Shown here: in pieces, positions 1 through 11,100 of the stretch
Layout of the letters: each line of letters begins with the position of its first letter
How positions within the stretch are numbered: position 1 is the first letter of the stretch
Source: Persicaria tinctoria
Taxonomy: Eukaryota > Streptophyta > Magnoliopsida > Caryophyllales > Polygonaceae
Direction of reading: 5' to 3'
Length of the DNA: 64,000 nt
NCBI GenBank assembly: GCA_037127255.1
Contig: JBANSL010000012.1
Span: 22,020,615-22,084,614 of the forward strand
Translations under genes and position numbers: made by a program
Notes under the pieces: generated by a model
The model's database searches: none
What the model was told of the DNA's origin: nothing
Seen by the model: only the letters and a program-made list of their open reading frames with translations

Positions 1-389
1 GCGTAGTCTGGAAGAGAGATTGGCTTGTCAATTATTAAAGTCATAATTTTATCTACGACCTGCTTTTATGTACGCAAGTATATATTTATTATCGAATCCA
101 TATATAATAGGGATTGGCAATCCTGAAGGAAAGGTTCGGCTATGACCAACAGCAGTTGACAGGGAAGATATAATACTTAAGTGGTTAAATATATGTGTCC
201 CTTATCTACCATCACTACTTTGTGCTTCAGTGCTTGTAGTCGCGTTTTTAAAATAAATAATAATCAAACATCATAAATATTCTTTTGGGTACAAATTTGT
301 AGTTTTTACATATATGTTGCTCTTTCTTTGTATCTCGGTATTCTTTTCTTTTAGTTCTTATTTTTCTATTTGTTTCTCGGGGAATGCAG

Positions 390-2615
390 GTTGCCAAGAG
401 TATCAAGCTTGAAATGACATCAGGTAGAGCACGGGTAGTTGCTAAACTTGATATGAAAAAGATCAATGCCTTGTGGTTGAATATTAATGCTTATAGCGTC
501 GAAAAAAAGATTTCTGGGTTTTTGAAAAAGAAACCCAAAGGGATCAAACAACTGGTGAGAATTGCTATGAAATTTGTGCTCCTTTCTCTTTCAGTGGATG
601 GTGGGCATTATCTCACTGTATTTTCTTATGCAGACTGTCAGGGCTCTGGATGAAAAAAAGCTGGAAGTCATTCCTGTGACTTTGGATAGGAAGAATCTCC
701 ATTTTGCCCTTCACTGGGTTAAAAACAGACTGCCCATGGTTATAGTAAAGGTGTGTCAAGTATTAATTTCAGACTTCTACAGTTCTACTTCCTAGAGAAT
801 TGCCATTTATTGTGTAGTTCTGAGTGAATATTTATACTGAAGTCAAACTTTTGGTAAAGATTAGGGCATAGGATAAGACTCTAAATTGGGGAAGATTCCC
901 TACAAAAAAAGGCAAGCGACCCTAAGAATCTAATTTAAAAAAATGCTAAACTGATTAAAAATTTTTAAAAAAATTCTAAATTTAGGGTCTTATCCTATGC
1001 CCTTGGGGCATAGGATAGAAAAATTGAAAGATTAAATGGATTGTCTGATGTATTAATTTGTAATTGCAGGGAATAAGTACTGTTGAACGTGCCATTATAG
1101 CTGAAGAGGAAGGCAAGGAAGGAAAGCTCCAGTTGATTGTGGAAGGGTTAAGTACCTCTTCATTATTTCTTTTAATGTTAACTTACCCTACACAAAATGC
1201 TCTATTTAATCATGTATAAGAAGAATCACCTTGTTAGTTTTACTGAGAGAATATTTCTGAGTGCATTACACAAGGAGAAACCCGTAATAAATACAAGAGA
1301 GTAAGGAAGTCTAAGGTTTACAATCTGAAAGTGCAAGGAGTAATTGCATCTAATACTTAGAAAACAGAATAATTATGTCTAAAAGTAGACTAGGGATGCT
1401 TGTAGTATGCCTAACCCAACTTACGAGAAAAAAAGTGTCATATTTCCAACACACCTTTCCTCCAAGGAGAGGACTAAAGAAGCTAAATTGAACAAAGAGT
1501 TTAAATTTGGTTGGATGTGAAACATTTTGAACTGAGACGTAAGTGTTAGAGACCATTAACCTGTTGGAGTGGTGGAGGTTACAATGTAAGTAATTTTCTC
1601 AGCCTACATAATAGAACCTCAAGCCCCTCAAAAAATCTCTTTGTAGTCATCTGAATTATATTAGTGCAGCTTGTTTTGGAATTAGATTGTAAGTGATGTT
1701 TTAGTTTGCTTGTGCTTTGATCTAGCACTGAATTTTATTCTTGGCAAGCCTAGAGTTTAAATTCCTAGATTGTAAATGATGTTGTGGTTTGCATGGGGTT
1801 TAACTTGCACTCATTTGGGGGAAGATCTTGGTTTTTGTAGGACGGGGCTACTCGAAGTGATGGGAATGGAAGGACTGAAAGGATTCTACACAGAGAGTAA
1901 TCATGTCATGGAAGTTCATAAGACTCTCGGAATTGAAGCCGCAAGGGCATGTATCATCAAGGAGATAAAAAAGGTTATGCAAAGTCATTCAATGGAAATT
2001 GATATACGCCACATGATGCTTCTGGGGGATGTAATGACGTATAAGGTGAGACCCTTGTCCTTGTAGCGTTCTTTTGGATATACATGTATATAATCAAATT
2101 TAATGATATAACAATGTCTTCATTTTTTTTATTTGCAACAGGGAGAAGTTCTTGCAATTACCAGGTTTGGGATATCAAAAATGAAAGAAAGTGTTTTGAT
2201 GCTGGCGTCCTTTGAAAAGACTAGTGATCATCTTTTTCATGCATCTTTAACTGGTAAAGATGAAAAAATTGTGGGAGTTAGTGAATGCATCATTATGGGT
2301 GTGCCCATGAAGGTCGGCACTGGAATGATGAAAGTGATGCAAAGGTGTGTTCACTCCATATGCCTTTGCTATCTGCAGCAATTTAACATATTTTCTTTCA
2401 CCCGCAGTGCCTGTTATCACTAGGGGTAGCAATTTGTTAACAAGAATGAACCTGGGACTTAAATTTAACCCATAAATCAACTATAGCTGTTTTTATCAAA
2501 GAATGTAATATATTCAGGTGCTCTTGAACGACATGGTATTGACCTTCACTTTTCTGTATCCAGAGTGAAAGACGCTCCAGCATTGGTGTATAGCCCAGAC
2601 CCTATTTTTTCTTGA
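390..2615 (+). CDS. NRPC1: RNA polymerase III largest subunit, C-terminal part (6 exons, partial)
   Basis: This is the C-terminal end of the largest catalytic subunit of nuclear RNA polymerase III, which makes tRNAs and 5S rRNA. Exons read at 390-554, 634-750, 1070-1146, 1841-2045, 2142-2344 and 2564-2615; all have GT..AG borders and matching phases, giving 272 codons plus a TGA stop. The protein carries signatures of the Rpb1 domain 5 region: [76 protein letters not shown] and GVSECIIMG, then the short Pol III-type tail ending PDPIFS. There is no heptad-repeat tail, which argues against Pol II. The family usually has a Gly where this copy has Ser in SHSMEID. The first two thirds of the gene lie upstream of the window. 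I could not place an exon in 1-389, which I take as intron. No frame break is seen, so the gene looks functional. Confidence 0.92.
864..1002. repeat. Short inverted-repeat element in an NRPC1 intron
   Basis: The segment begins GGGCATAGGATAAGAC and ends with the near-perfect inverted copy GTCTTATCCTATGCCC, with AT-rich DNA between. A third partial copy (GGGGCATAGGATA) follows at 1005-1017. It lies inside the intron between exons 634-750 and 1070-1146. It resembles a small MITE, but I see no convincing target duplication. Confidence 0.5.
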
Positions 2616-3180
2616 GGCACAAAATGACGCAGATTTGGTGAGACAATTGATGCAGATGAACCGATCAAAATCTTTATTTTTTAGAATCTCTTTTTCCTGT
2701 CTATGTCCTTGATTGAACTTGTTTTCCTATCATGTATGATGATGCAGTTGCTGCTGCTTTATTTTCTACCTTGTTGCCGTCGCAAGAGATTCGTCAAGTG
2801 CATATTGCTGAAGTGATTGTCTGGGGGCAAGGCAAAGTCACTGCATCCCTAGCTTATGTGAATATATTGCAATTAGTAGGACAAAGGTACTGCTTTTCTA
2901 GTTTAACATCAGTCAATTTCTTCTTTTTTTATCTTCCAGTAATTCAGCCAGTTGCTTCTTCGTTATGTAGAGTTTGTGATATGAACAGGAGTACAGTTAT
3001 GGAAACCGTTGGTTATGGTGAGCAAAAAAAAGGCGAATGAAAAATTATCTGAGATCATTTTTTTCCGAATCTGATCCATTTGGGAAAATTTCCCGAATTG
3101 GATCGGATTCGGAATCTTTTTTTTAATTCGGATATCCATTATATAGTTGTATTTTTTAGCAACAAGGATGGAACACAAAC
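2616..3180. other. 3' flank of NRPC1, no gene
   Basis: This stretch holds the presumed 3' UTR and downstream DNA. An open stretch at 2732-2880 encodes nothing I recognise. At 3066-3113 there is an imperfect inverted repeat built on CCGAATCTGATCC and GGATCGGATTCGG that could fold into a hairpin. Confidence 0.4.
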
Positions 3181-3252
3181 GGGATGTAGTGTAGTTGGTC
3201 CTAAGTTCAGCCCACTCTGAGGACGTCATGTGTTCGAATCCGACTCCGGCTC
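3181..3252 (+). repeat. tRNA-like segment, possible SINE head
   Basis: The segment has an A-box-like motif (TAGTGTAGTTGG at 3187-3198) and a B-box-like motif (TGTTCGAATCC at 3231-3241), spaced as in a tRNA, followed by a pyrimidine-rich run. The ends do not pair as an acceptor stem and the T-stem is poor, so this is not a working tRNA gene. A tRNA-derived SINE remnant is the most likely reading. Confidence 0.35.
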
Positions 3253-4110
3253 TTTTTCCTTCTTTTTATTTTCCTGAATCCTCTTCTTTTCCCCTCTTTT
3301 TATTTTTCCATTTTTCCCAGTTCTGATTTTAATGACCCTATGTTTTATTCTTTTTTTTATTCACAACTTAAGCTTTTCTTTTAACCAAAAGACGTTAAGA
3401 CTATGAAAATACAGAAAATGAAAAATGTCCATGTCTATGAAATCTTTTGAAAATACCCCAAAATTGAAACAAACTCGAGGAATATAATTTTAAGAATATA
3501 TTAACCGACCTAAAAAGTGACTTTTGTGTTTGGTTATAGTACAATTTATATTGTGTTTATGATAATGTGAATCTAAAATAAAATATCTTAAATTTTATAT
3601 AAACACTTACAAAGTATTTAAGGGTTTACCATTACATTAATTGTAAACAAAGAGAATCCAAACACATCTCATATACGAATACACTTTAAACTTTTACAAG
3701 GTAAAATTAAACATTTCATTTTTTAATGATAAATCATATACCCCCTATCCTACTAATCTATTATTGAAGAGTGAGGCTTTAGACAAGATCCCAAAACGGC
3801 TATTGTCAAGATAATTTTAAGTAATTTAACGCAAATCATTTTCATTTTTTTCAAACAAATTGCAAAAAGATCCAAAGCTCTCATCTAAAAATTAGAACAA
3901 ATGAAAAAAAAACCTAAATCTGTGGAATGAATTGTTGTGCTAAAAAAAAACTGGCTAAAATCGGTGAAATTTATCAAGGAACGAATTGATCGACCCTCAC
4001 TTTCGTATGTCGATCAATTTGGATGATTATCGAATGACATTCAGTGGTTATTAGTAGTTGTCGTTTGAAAAATCTGTCGAGGCTCGGAAAGGACGAGCTA
4101 AATAAGGGAC
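3253..4110. other. AT-rich intergenic DNA
   Basis: There is no coding frame, terminal repeat or RNA gene that I can support here. The sequence is AT-rich with many short A and T runs. Confidence 0.5.
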
Positions 4111-4206
4111 CTCGGCAAATGATGTTGAGGGTACATATGAGGCTTGGCAAAAGTTGTTGAGGGTACGAAGGAACCTCGGCAAAAAGTGGTGAGGGTACAC
4201 AAGAAG
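4111..4206. repeat. 32-bp tandem repeat, three copies
   Basis: Three diverged 32-bp units lie head to tail at 4111-4142, 4143-4174 and 4175-4206. Each starts CTCGGCAAA or CTTGGCAAA and contains a GTTGAGGGTAC-type core. A fourth partial unit follows. Repetitive open frames on the minus strand here come from the repeat and are not a gene. Confidence 0.8.
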
Positions 4207-5750
4207 CTCGGTGACAGTAGCCGAGCATATATCATCACCTCGCAAGATCTATATGAGCTCTTTGCCCGGCAGTAAGGCATGAAAAAACGTCAAAGAAACC
4301 AACTCCAGTCGCAACAAAAACGAGCAATTTCTTTCATTTTCGTTACAATTGCTACTCTTAATTCAACTCAAACAACACCCAAATCAACAACAATCAAACA
4401 AAACACACAAACAACAACCAACTTTTATCAATTTCAACTCTAATTTCAAACCCTAAAACACACAATTTCTTTAAATAAAAATCATTAAAATCCATTGTAA
4501 ATGAAGTTTCTTGCCTTAAATTTGGTAGATTTATTGAAAGCCCTTACAAATATATCGCAATGAATAAGGTATGAACGATTTCTCTCTACCGTTTGTGGCT
4601 TGTCCAAGTGAAACGAGGTTGAATAGCGTTAGTTTTCAATTCTTCTCTCGGGCAGATTTGTAATTATTTTGTTAGAATGAGAAGGACTTATGTGCAATTT
4701 TGTGAAAATTGTCTTGTCTATAGCCATTTTCCCATCTTGTCTGGAGCCGTTATGATTATTGAATCCGACTTTAAACTAATTTGATTCAGCCCACAAATTT
4801 AGAATATTTTTATTCACCATCTTAAGAACAATTAGTACCTCTCGGGAAATACATGTCTATTTATTTTTTAAAACATTTTTTGGAAATAAAAACTATATTA
4901 AATATTAATTTTTATTTTTTAATAATAACAAACTTATTAATAATAAATTTATAATTGTTTAAAAAATTGATAAAAAATTTAATATTTTATATAGTTTTAA
5001 CTCCTAAAAATCAAATAAGTGAGTGATTTATTGATATAATTTTTTAATTTTATGCCCCTATATTATAAAAAAAAAGTTAATTTTTACAATTTAAAAAGCG
5101 TCTTCGCTATATACACCACAAAACCTGCACGTCAATTTCAACGTGTAGGGTTAAAGTGGATTAATTAATTTTTTTTAAAGTGCTAATTAGTGATAGTGAC
5201 TTGCACGCCGAAAGCAACGTGCATTTTTAAAGGTGGATTTGCGGTATATTTAAGAACACCCTTTAAAAAGTAGTGGACAATTCGTTTTAAAAAAGTCTAC
5301 ATATGGGAAGATGCACACTCACCCACACAAACTCACCAAGAATGTGTATAATCCATCTATACCTGAGCAGACATGGGCTAACCCGCCCAGCCTGTCTTGT
5401 TAAATATGCAAGTTTGGGTAAGGCAAATGGCCCAAACGATCCGACAGGCCTGACCCGTTTGGCCCATAGGGTCGGGCTTGGGCTAAGAGTTAAGCCCAAG
5501 TGGGTCGGTAGGCTCAGCCCGCCTATATATATTACTTATATTAATTTTTGAGAAAATGGTACTTAATATACCAAAAAGTCTCACCCTTTGCAAAAATGTC
5601 ACTCCCCCCTAAAAATATAGTAAATGTCAAAAAGTGAATTTTTTTTTTTGCAAAACTAACCGGTCATGGTGACCTTGTATTATGAGTTAATTAATTTGGG
5701 CGGGCTTTTGAAAATTTTGAAATCTTTGGGTGAGATTTAAGAGATTAGAG
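4207..5750. other. Intergenic DNA with a GC-richer TE-like tract
   Basis: The first kilobase is AT-rich and empty. The tract at about 5355-5525 is rich in GGCCC, GGGCT and CCCGCC words. A similar tract in roughly opposite orientation lies at 7720-7880. The two could be subterminal regions of one DNA transposon, but I could not define termini or a target duplication. Confidence 0.3.
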
Positions 5751-5751
5751 A

Positions 5752-5799
5752 AGGAGAGAGAGAGAGAGAGTTTATTCTTACAAGAGAGAGAGAGAGAGA
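5752..5799. repeat. GA microsatellite, interrupted
   Basis: Two GA runs (about 5755-5770 and 5783-5799) are separated by 12 bases. A GC-rich stretch of about 180 bp with CGGCGG-type words follows, like a plant gene leader, but no supported coding frame continues from it. Confidence 0.85.
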
Positions 5800-6289
5800 T
5801 CGCGAGGGAGAAGGAGAGACGTGGAGGAGGCGATTGAGAGGCGGTGACTTCCGATGGGCCGGTGGCGGCGACTGATAAGTGTAGACGGAGGTGGCGGCTA
5901 AGAAGAGGCCGCGGCGACTTCCGGTGAGAGAAGAAAGTGAAGGCGGCGATTGAGAGGCGGAGGCGAAGGATCCGACGAGAATCCGACTACCATTTCAAAA
6001 CAAGTAAGCAAACCCTAACTAAATCCCAACAAAATTGGTCTAAAATGTGTGATTTTCGAATGGGGATTTCGGTGTGAAAACCTAAAACTCCATCTGTTTC
6101 GTGTCGTTTTGCCTGCAGGTCACAAAGATGCAGAACTAAGGAAGAAAGAAGAGAAGGATTCGGTGAAGGGAGAAAGAAGGGGAGGTTGTTGTGTTTGAGT
6201 ATTTAGGATGTGAATGTCCACTCTTTCATCTTTTTCTAATTGCATCTTTGTTTGAACATTTACTCATTTCCAGTTTATGTAAATGTCGT

Positions 6290-6643
6290 GGGAAGTTTCT
6301 GAGATTAATAATATTTGATAGGGCTTAGTCTTCAGTTGGCTGAGACACCGGTTTTATTGGCTAGACAACAATAGTTACTGGCTAGTAAGCGTAAATCGCA
6401 TATATTCGGGGTTCGCATATCAGGCAACCAAAACGGACAACCACATACTGTAATTGACGTACATATATGCAGAATAACAAAAACCAACCTTCAGCAACTC
6501 AAAGAATGTCATTTATCCTAACTATCTTTGAGATGGGAAGTTCTTGAGGTAGACGAGATCCGACAGGGGTTAGTCTTATATTGGCTAAGAGATCGTAGCT
6601 AGTGGCTAGGCGATAGTAGTTACTGGCTAGTAAATGTAAATCG
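6290..6643. repeat. Diverged direct repeat of about 110 bp, two copies
   Basis: Copies at 6290-6399 and 6534-6643 share GGGAAGTT at the start, GGTTAGTCTT- or GCTTAGTCTT-type cores with TTGGCT, and end TAGTTACTGGCTAGTAA followed by GTAAATCG. The 134 bp between them is unrelated. The function is unknown; it is probably an old transposon part. Confidence 0.65.
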
Positions 6644-8088
6644 TAACTTTTTCTTTTTTTTTAGGCCAAGTGAAATCATGTATAGGGCTGTCTGGATTTT
6701 TTTTGTGTTTCAGCACCTAGTTAGTATTTGTTTTTACTTTGTAACAAGCTTTGAGGACTTCTTCACCTTGCCACGCCACGCTTGCTTATGTCCTCTGATG
6801 TTTCCGACGAAGGAACTCTCCCCGAGACGGTTACCCGCTTGTCTCCATTATCTTACTCCTGACGGACCCAAACGACATGCTCTCCTCTATGAGCATTGTC
6901 CCCTCCTCCATGTCCACGTCGACGACTTGACCTTTTATCTCCGAAGCAACGATTGCCGGTTCTGCCCGGGTTTTATGGTTTATCTTGCCAGTTGTGTAAA
7001 TTTATGTGTCAGCTGAATTGTTGTCTTTGTCATCCAAATGGTTATCCATGTCATACTCCAAATTGATATCAAGATACGATTTAGACCTAACTTTACTTCG
7101 AAATATTTTTTTTCATAAACATATATAAAGTGGGTGTCTATAGATAGATAAAATTAATTAAGTTCAAATAAATTTATTTTTTAATTTTAACAAATAAAAA
7201 TGGTCAAAAATTAGTTTAAAACAATTAAAGTGAATCTCCCTCTCTCCCCCTAGGTTACATTCAACCTGTTGGGAAGGTGCCCAAATTTTTTGTAAAAATG
7301 ACCTTTTGTCATGCCCTTCCAAAATTTCAACCCCTTGGTCATTTTTGCAAAGTTGGCCATGAATTGGTATATTCATGCAAATCATCCTTAATTTTTATAT
7401 ATTTGTATTAAAATACTACGGAGCATATAAATTAATTATATAATATCTATACTTTTACATCTATTACTTTATAAATACTAATAGTATTTACATCATATAT
7501 AAATTAAGGAATACAATAGTACTAAATAAATTATTTTTTCAAGATTTTTTCATCGAAATGAACCTATATGAAGATTGTATTGTGTAATTTCATTCCACAT
7601 TTGTGCAACTTGGATACCTTTGTTTTTTATAAAATTTCAATCTTTTGGAATACTTAACACATTTGTATAGTTTGATATTAAACACAAAAAAAAATATAAA
7701 TAATATTTTACGAAATTATAATGGGCGGACTGGTAGACTACCCGGCCCGCCCATGTAGACAGGCTTGGACAAGAGAGTTAGCCCACACACCGAGCCTAGC
7801 CCATGTCAAGCCCGCCAAAATGGGTTAAGATATTCTCATAAGCCCGGTCCAAAGTCTACATTCATCCACTTACCTGGGCCTGAAACTCTTTTATAAATTT
7901 ACATAATTCATGTAGTTTGTGATCTACTACAACAAAAAGTAGATCAACAAAATAGCAAAGTTCTCTAATTATGCAACAATACCTGGTTTAAAATTCAATC
8001 CTACGCCCGACTATGCCCTCTCCGAACAAACCAAAAATGTAGATAAACCTACTACTGTACACAGGCACGTATTCTTCCCTCCGAAATA
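6644..8088. other. Intergenic DNA, no supported gene
   Basis: A 112-codon open frame at 6678-7016 starts in T-rich DNA and has no domain I know. GC-richer text at 6770-6990 looks exon-like in several frames, each soon broken by stops, so at most it is a decayed gene fragment. The 7720-7880 part is the second GGCCC/GGGCGG-rich tract mentioned for 4207-5750. Confidence 0.4.

Positions 8089-8119
<31 letters not shown>
8089..8119. repeat. Poly-G run of 31 (poly-C on the RadA sense strand)
   Basis: An uninterrupted run of 31 G on the plus strand lies 29 bp beyond the RadA stop codon, so the transcript would carry C31 in its 3' UTR if polyadenylation is further on. Runs of this length are prone to slippage and to G-quadruplex formation. 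Confidence 0.9.
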
Positions 8120-8120
<1 letters not shown>

Positions 8121-8148
8121 GGGAATTGCATCAACGATGTTCAGTCAG

Positions 8149-11100
8149 CTATCTTCTGCCGCTTTTGAATACCTTATCGATAACTTCTTTGATATTCCTG
8201 CACCCAACTATGTTCAATCCTTCTAATCCAAGAGACTTGAGGTTCTCCTCGGCTGATTTCGGAACCACACACATTTTGTACCCGAGTTTTGCGACTGTAT
8301 GCACTCTTTTGTCGATCCTAGAGACCTGTGTATCGTATCATTATGCAGAAGACGTTAGATCTGGGAAATGGCAGGAAAGAAAACAGCAATTATCCCTGCA
8401 AATTGACGTATCCAATTGTTGAATATGCAACAGGAGGAAATCAGATAGTTTTTCCAAATTGGCTTGTATTTAGTTTTTCCAAATTGGCTTGTATTTAGGA
8501 GGGAACTACTCACCATTCGGAGCTCACCACCCAAACCAATTTCTCCTATAAATGCAGCATTGTTTGGGACAGGGACCTCGAGAAAACTGGAAAAAAAGTA
8601 GCACACAAGGTTTCATGTTCTAAAGGTTAATATGTAGAAGTGAACAGCATAAGGTGTGAAGACATACCTGCTGCAGATAGCGGCGGCAATTGCAAGATCT
8701 CCAGCCGGTTCAGTTAGAGAAACCCCGTTCACCACATTCAGAAAAACAGCCTACAGAGAGCAGTAACAGCTTATTTACAATCACTGACAAGCAGTAACAA
8801 CAGAACTGTTACAGAAGCCCTTGGTTAAAGTATAGAATTTCAAACAACCGGGCGGCAAGAAGAGGCGAAGAGTAATTACGTTTCCTTCAAGCCTCAAAGA
8901 AGCTTGCTTCATAAGTACCTGCGATCAAATGATGGGTAATGGTCAGAGACTGGGGCAGAAAACACATACAATTCAGACAAGAATCAGAGTTTTGAGAAAG
9001 GTACACCTAAACACAGATGTAGTTTACAAGAATAGGAATAAATAAAAATAGATAGACAGATGGATAAAACTATAACAATATTAGAAAAATGACTAAATAA
9101 TAAGAGTAGGACATATACCGAAATAATCATATCAGCTCTACTTGATGGAACCCCATTAACATGCCTGGACACAGACGAGTTGGAGACACAAAGTGCCTGC
9201 AAGGTGCCATAAGAATGAAAGTTATGAAACATATCAACACCGCAAAATATGTCACTCATTTATTTTGTACCATTCTCTTTACTCATTTGGAACGTTGATT
9301 AACAAATCATAGTATCATACCCATTCAAAAGAAATTATTTTCAATCCAAAAAACTATTAAATGCAAATGAAAGAAGTTAATGAGTTAGACCTTTTCAAAT
9401 TGTTCACGTGTCTTTTTCTTTAGAAGAACTAACCATTACAGAAAAAAGAAATACAATAGCTTTCTTTAAAGATCCAGATATCAAACATTTAGCAATGTGA
9501 AGAGAATGCAATGGAATGGCTTGCATTTAAATTAGAAAATGATCAAGATTCAAGATAAAACCATTCTGTCATATTTGTTGAGTTACCTGCCAATAATAAG
9601 TGTCAAGTAATTTATACTCCCTCCACTGCAAAATATAAGTCCATTTAGGATTTTGCACACATATTAAGGAAACATTAAAAATGCCACATTTTTTACAAAA
9701 AGTATTCTCGAATTCAATGCCCACTAACCTTCCCAACCAATAAGAATTAAGAAAATAAATTAAATACACACATTTCAATACTAATTCCTGCAACCCAATG
9801 CCTAGAAAACCAAAGAACTTATAGTATTTGCAAACATAATTCTAAGCTAAATGGACTTTAAAGTTTAAACGGAGAGAGTATAATGTAAGAGTTTGCCCAA
9901 CTATATGGTATATAGTCTAGCTGAAATCAATGGAATACATAGATGATTCACGTACATAATACTTGGGGATGAACTACCTGAACTTCGACAAAAAATGCTC
10001 GAGAACCATCAATTATGACAGCAACAGCCAGTCCAGCTAAATGCTCTGAATCTGAATGCTGTTCTGATAAGAAAATTTCACTTGGATTGATAACAGCTTG
10101 AAGTCCAGTCTGGGACATCTCAAACACTCCTAGCTGAAAGCATACAATTGCTTACATCAGATATTCAGATGGGAAGAACATTGTCGCTTAGAAAGAGTAC
10201 AAATTTTAGATGCCTATTGCAATATGGTATGCCACAAGGAGGCTAGAGTTGAGAAATAATAGAAAGAAGAGACTGATAGATTCGAAACACAGCCTAGAAG
10301 GAAGATGCTCATTTAATTCGTCCATTGATTATCTTTGATTGCAATATACCCAGACCATAAATATGGTAATAATAAGTAAAATAAATGATGAAAGAAAGAA
10401 AACAACTTTTAGGGCCCCAATCATAGTTTCATCCTATTTAAATAGTAAATGCATACCTCATCAGTAGGCCCAAAACGGTTTTTCACAGATCGAAGTAAGC
10501 GATGTGATGAATGTTTCTCCCCCTGAGAATTAAACAACAAAAAATGATCAATCTTCAAAGGTCAATATGGATAACAAAAATCCTAATGAGATTGCAAGAT
10601 CCATATCACTTCCGTGTATTCCTTCCAGTATAATTACCCAACCAAATTTATTATAAGCCCTGAGTGATGAGCAAATCCATGCTCCTATGAACGGGAGCAT
10701 GAATGCCTTTGTTCATTGGGAAAAAAAGAGAAACGTGGAGGTTATTTTTATTTCTAAATTTGATACCAAAGTAGGTGCGGTCCTTGTATTGATTTTTTAT
10801 TCCATCAACTGAGCATCAAGCCTTCCAGAAGATCATGAGTAAAATACTATAATGATAAGTCATTCCAAACAACCCATTTAACATGAGATTGGTAACCTCA
10901 CCTCCATATACAAAACAACATCAACAATATGCTCTAATACACGAGGCCCCGCAATTTCACCAGATTTGTTCACATGTCCAATCTGCAACCAACAGGAATA
11001 AATATAATAAGGTTTAGTAGGAAAGATATCAACCCAAAATATAAGTACTATAACAAATGAACCAGAAAAAGTAGCATGAAAAATATTCCATCCAATACTG

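Noticed and set aside
1..389. Possible upstream NRPC1 exon at the very start of the window
   Set aside because: No frame matches the expected NRPC1 text before VAKSIKLEM and no good splice pair is visible; treated as intron.
2732..3040. 102-codon open frame after NRPC1
   Set aside because: It lies in the 3' flank, its second half is low-complexity, and it has no recognisable motif or splice logic.
3181..3252. A functional tRNA gene
   Set aside because: The ends do not form an acceptor stem and the T-stem has mismatches, so only a tRNA-like repeat is called.
4111..4206. CRISPR-like array
   Set aside because: The 32-bp units are directly adjacent without spacers, and this is a plant genome.
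6678..7016. 112-codon open frame
   Set aside because: It starts in a T-rich run, lacks any motif, and the exon-like text below it reads as well in other broken frames.
5355..7880. One DNA transposon bounded by the two GGCCC-rich tracts
   Set aside because: I could not find matching termini or a target duplication.
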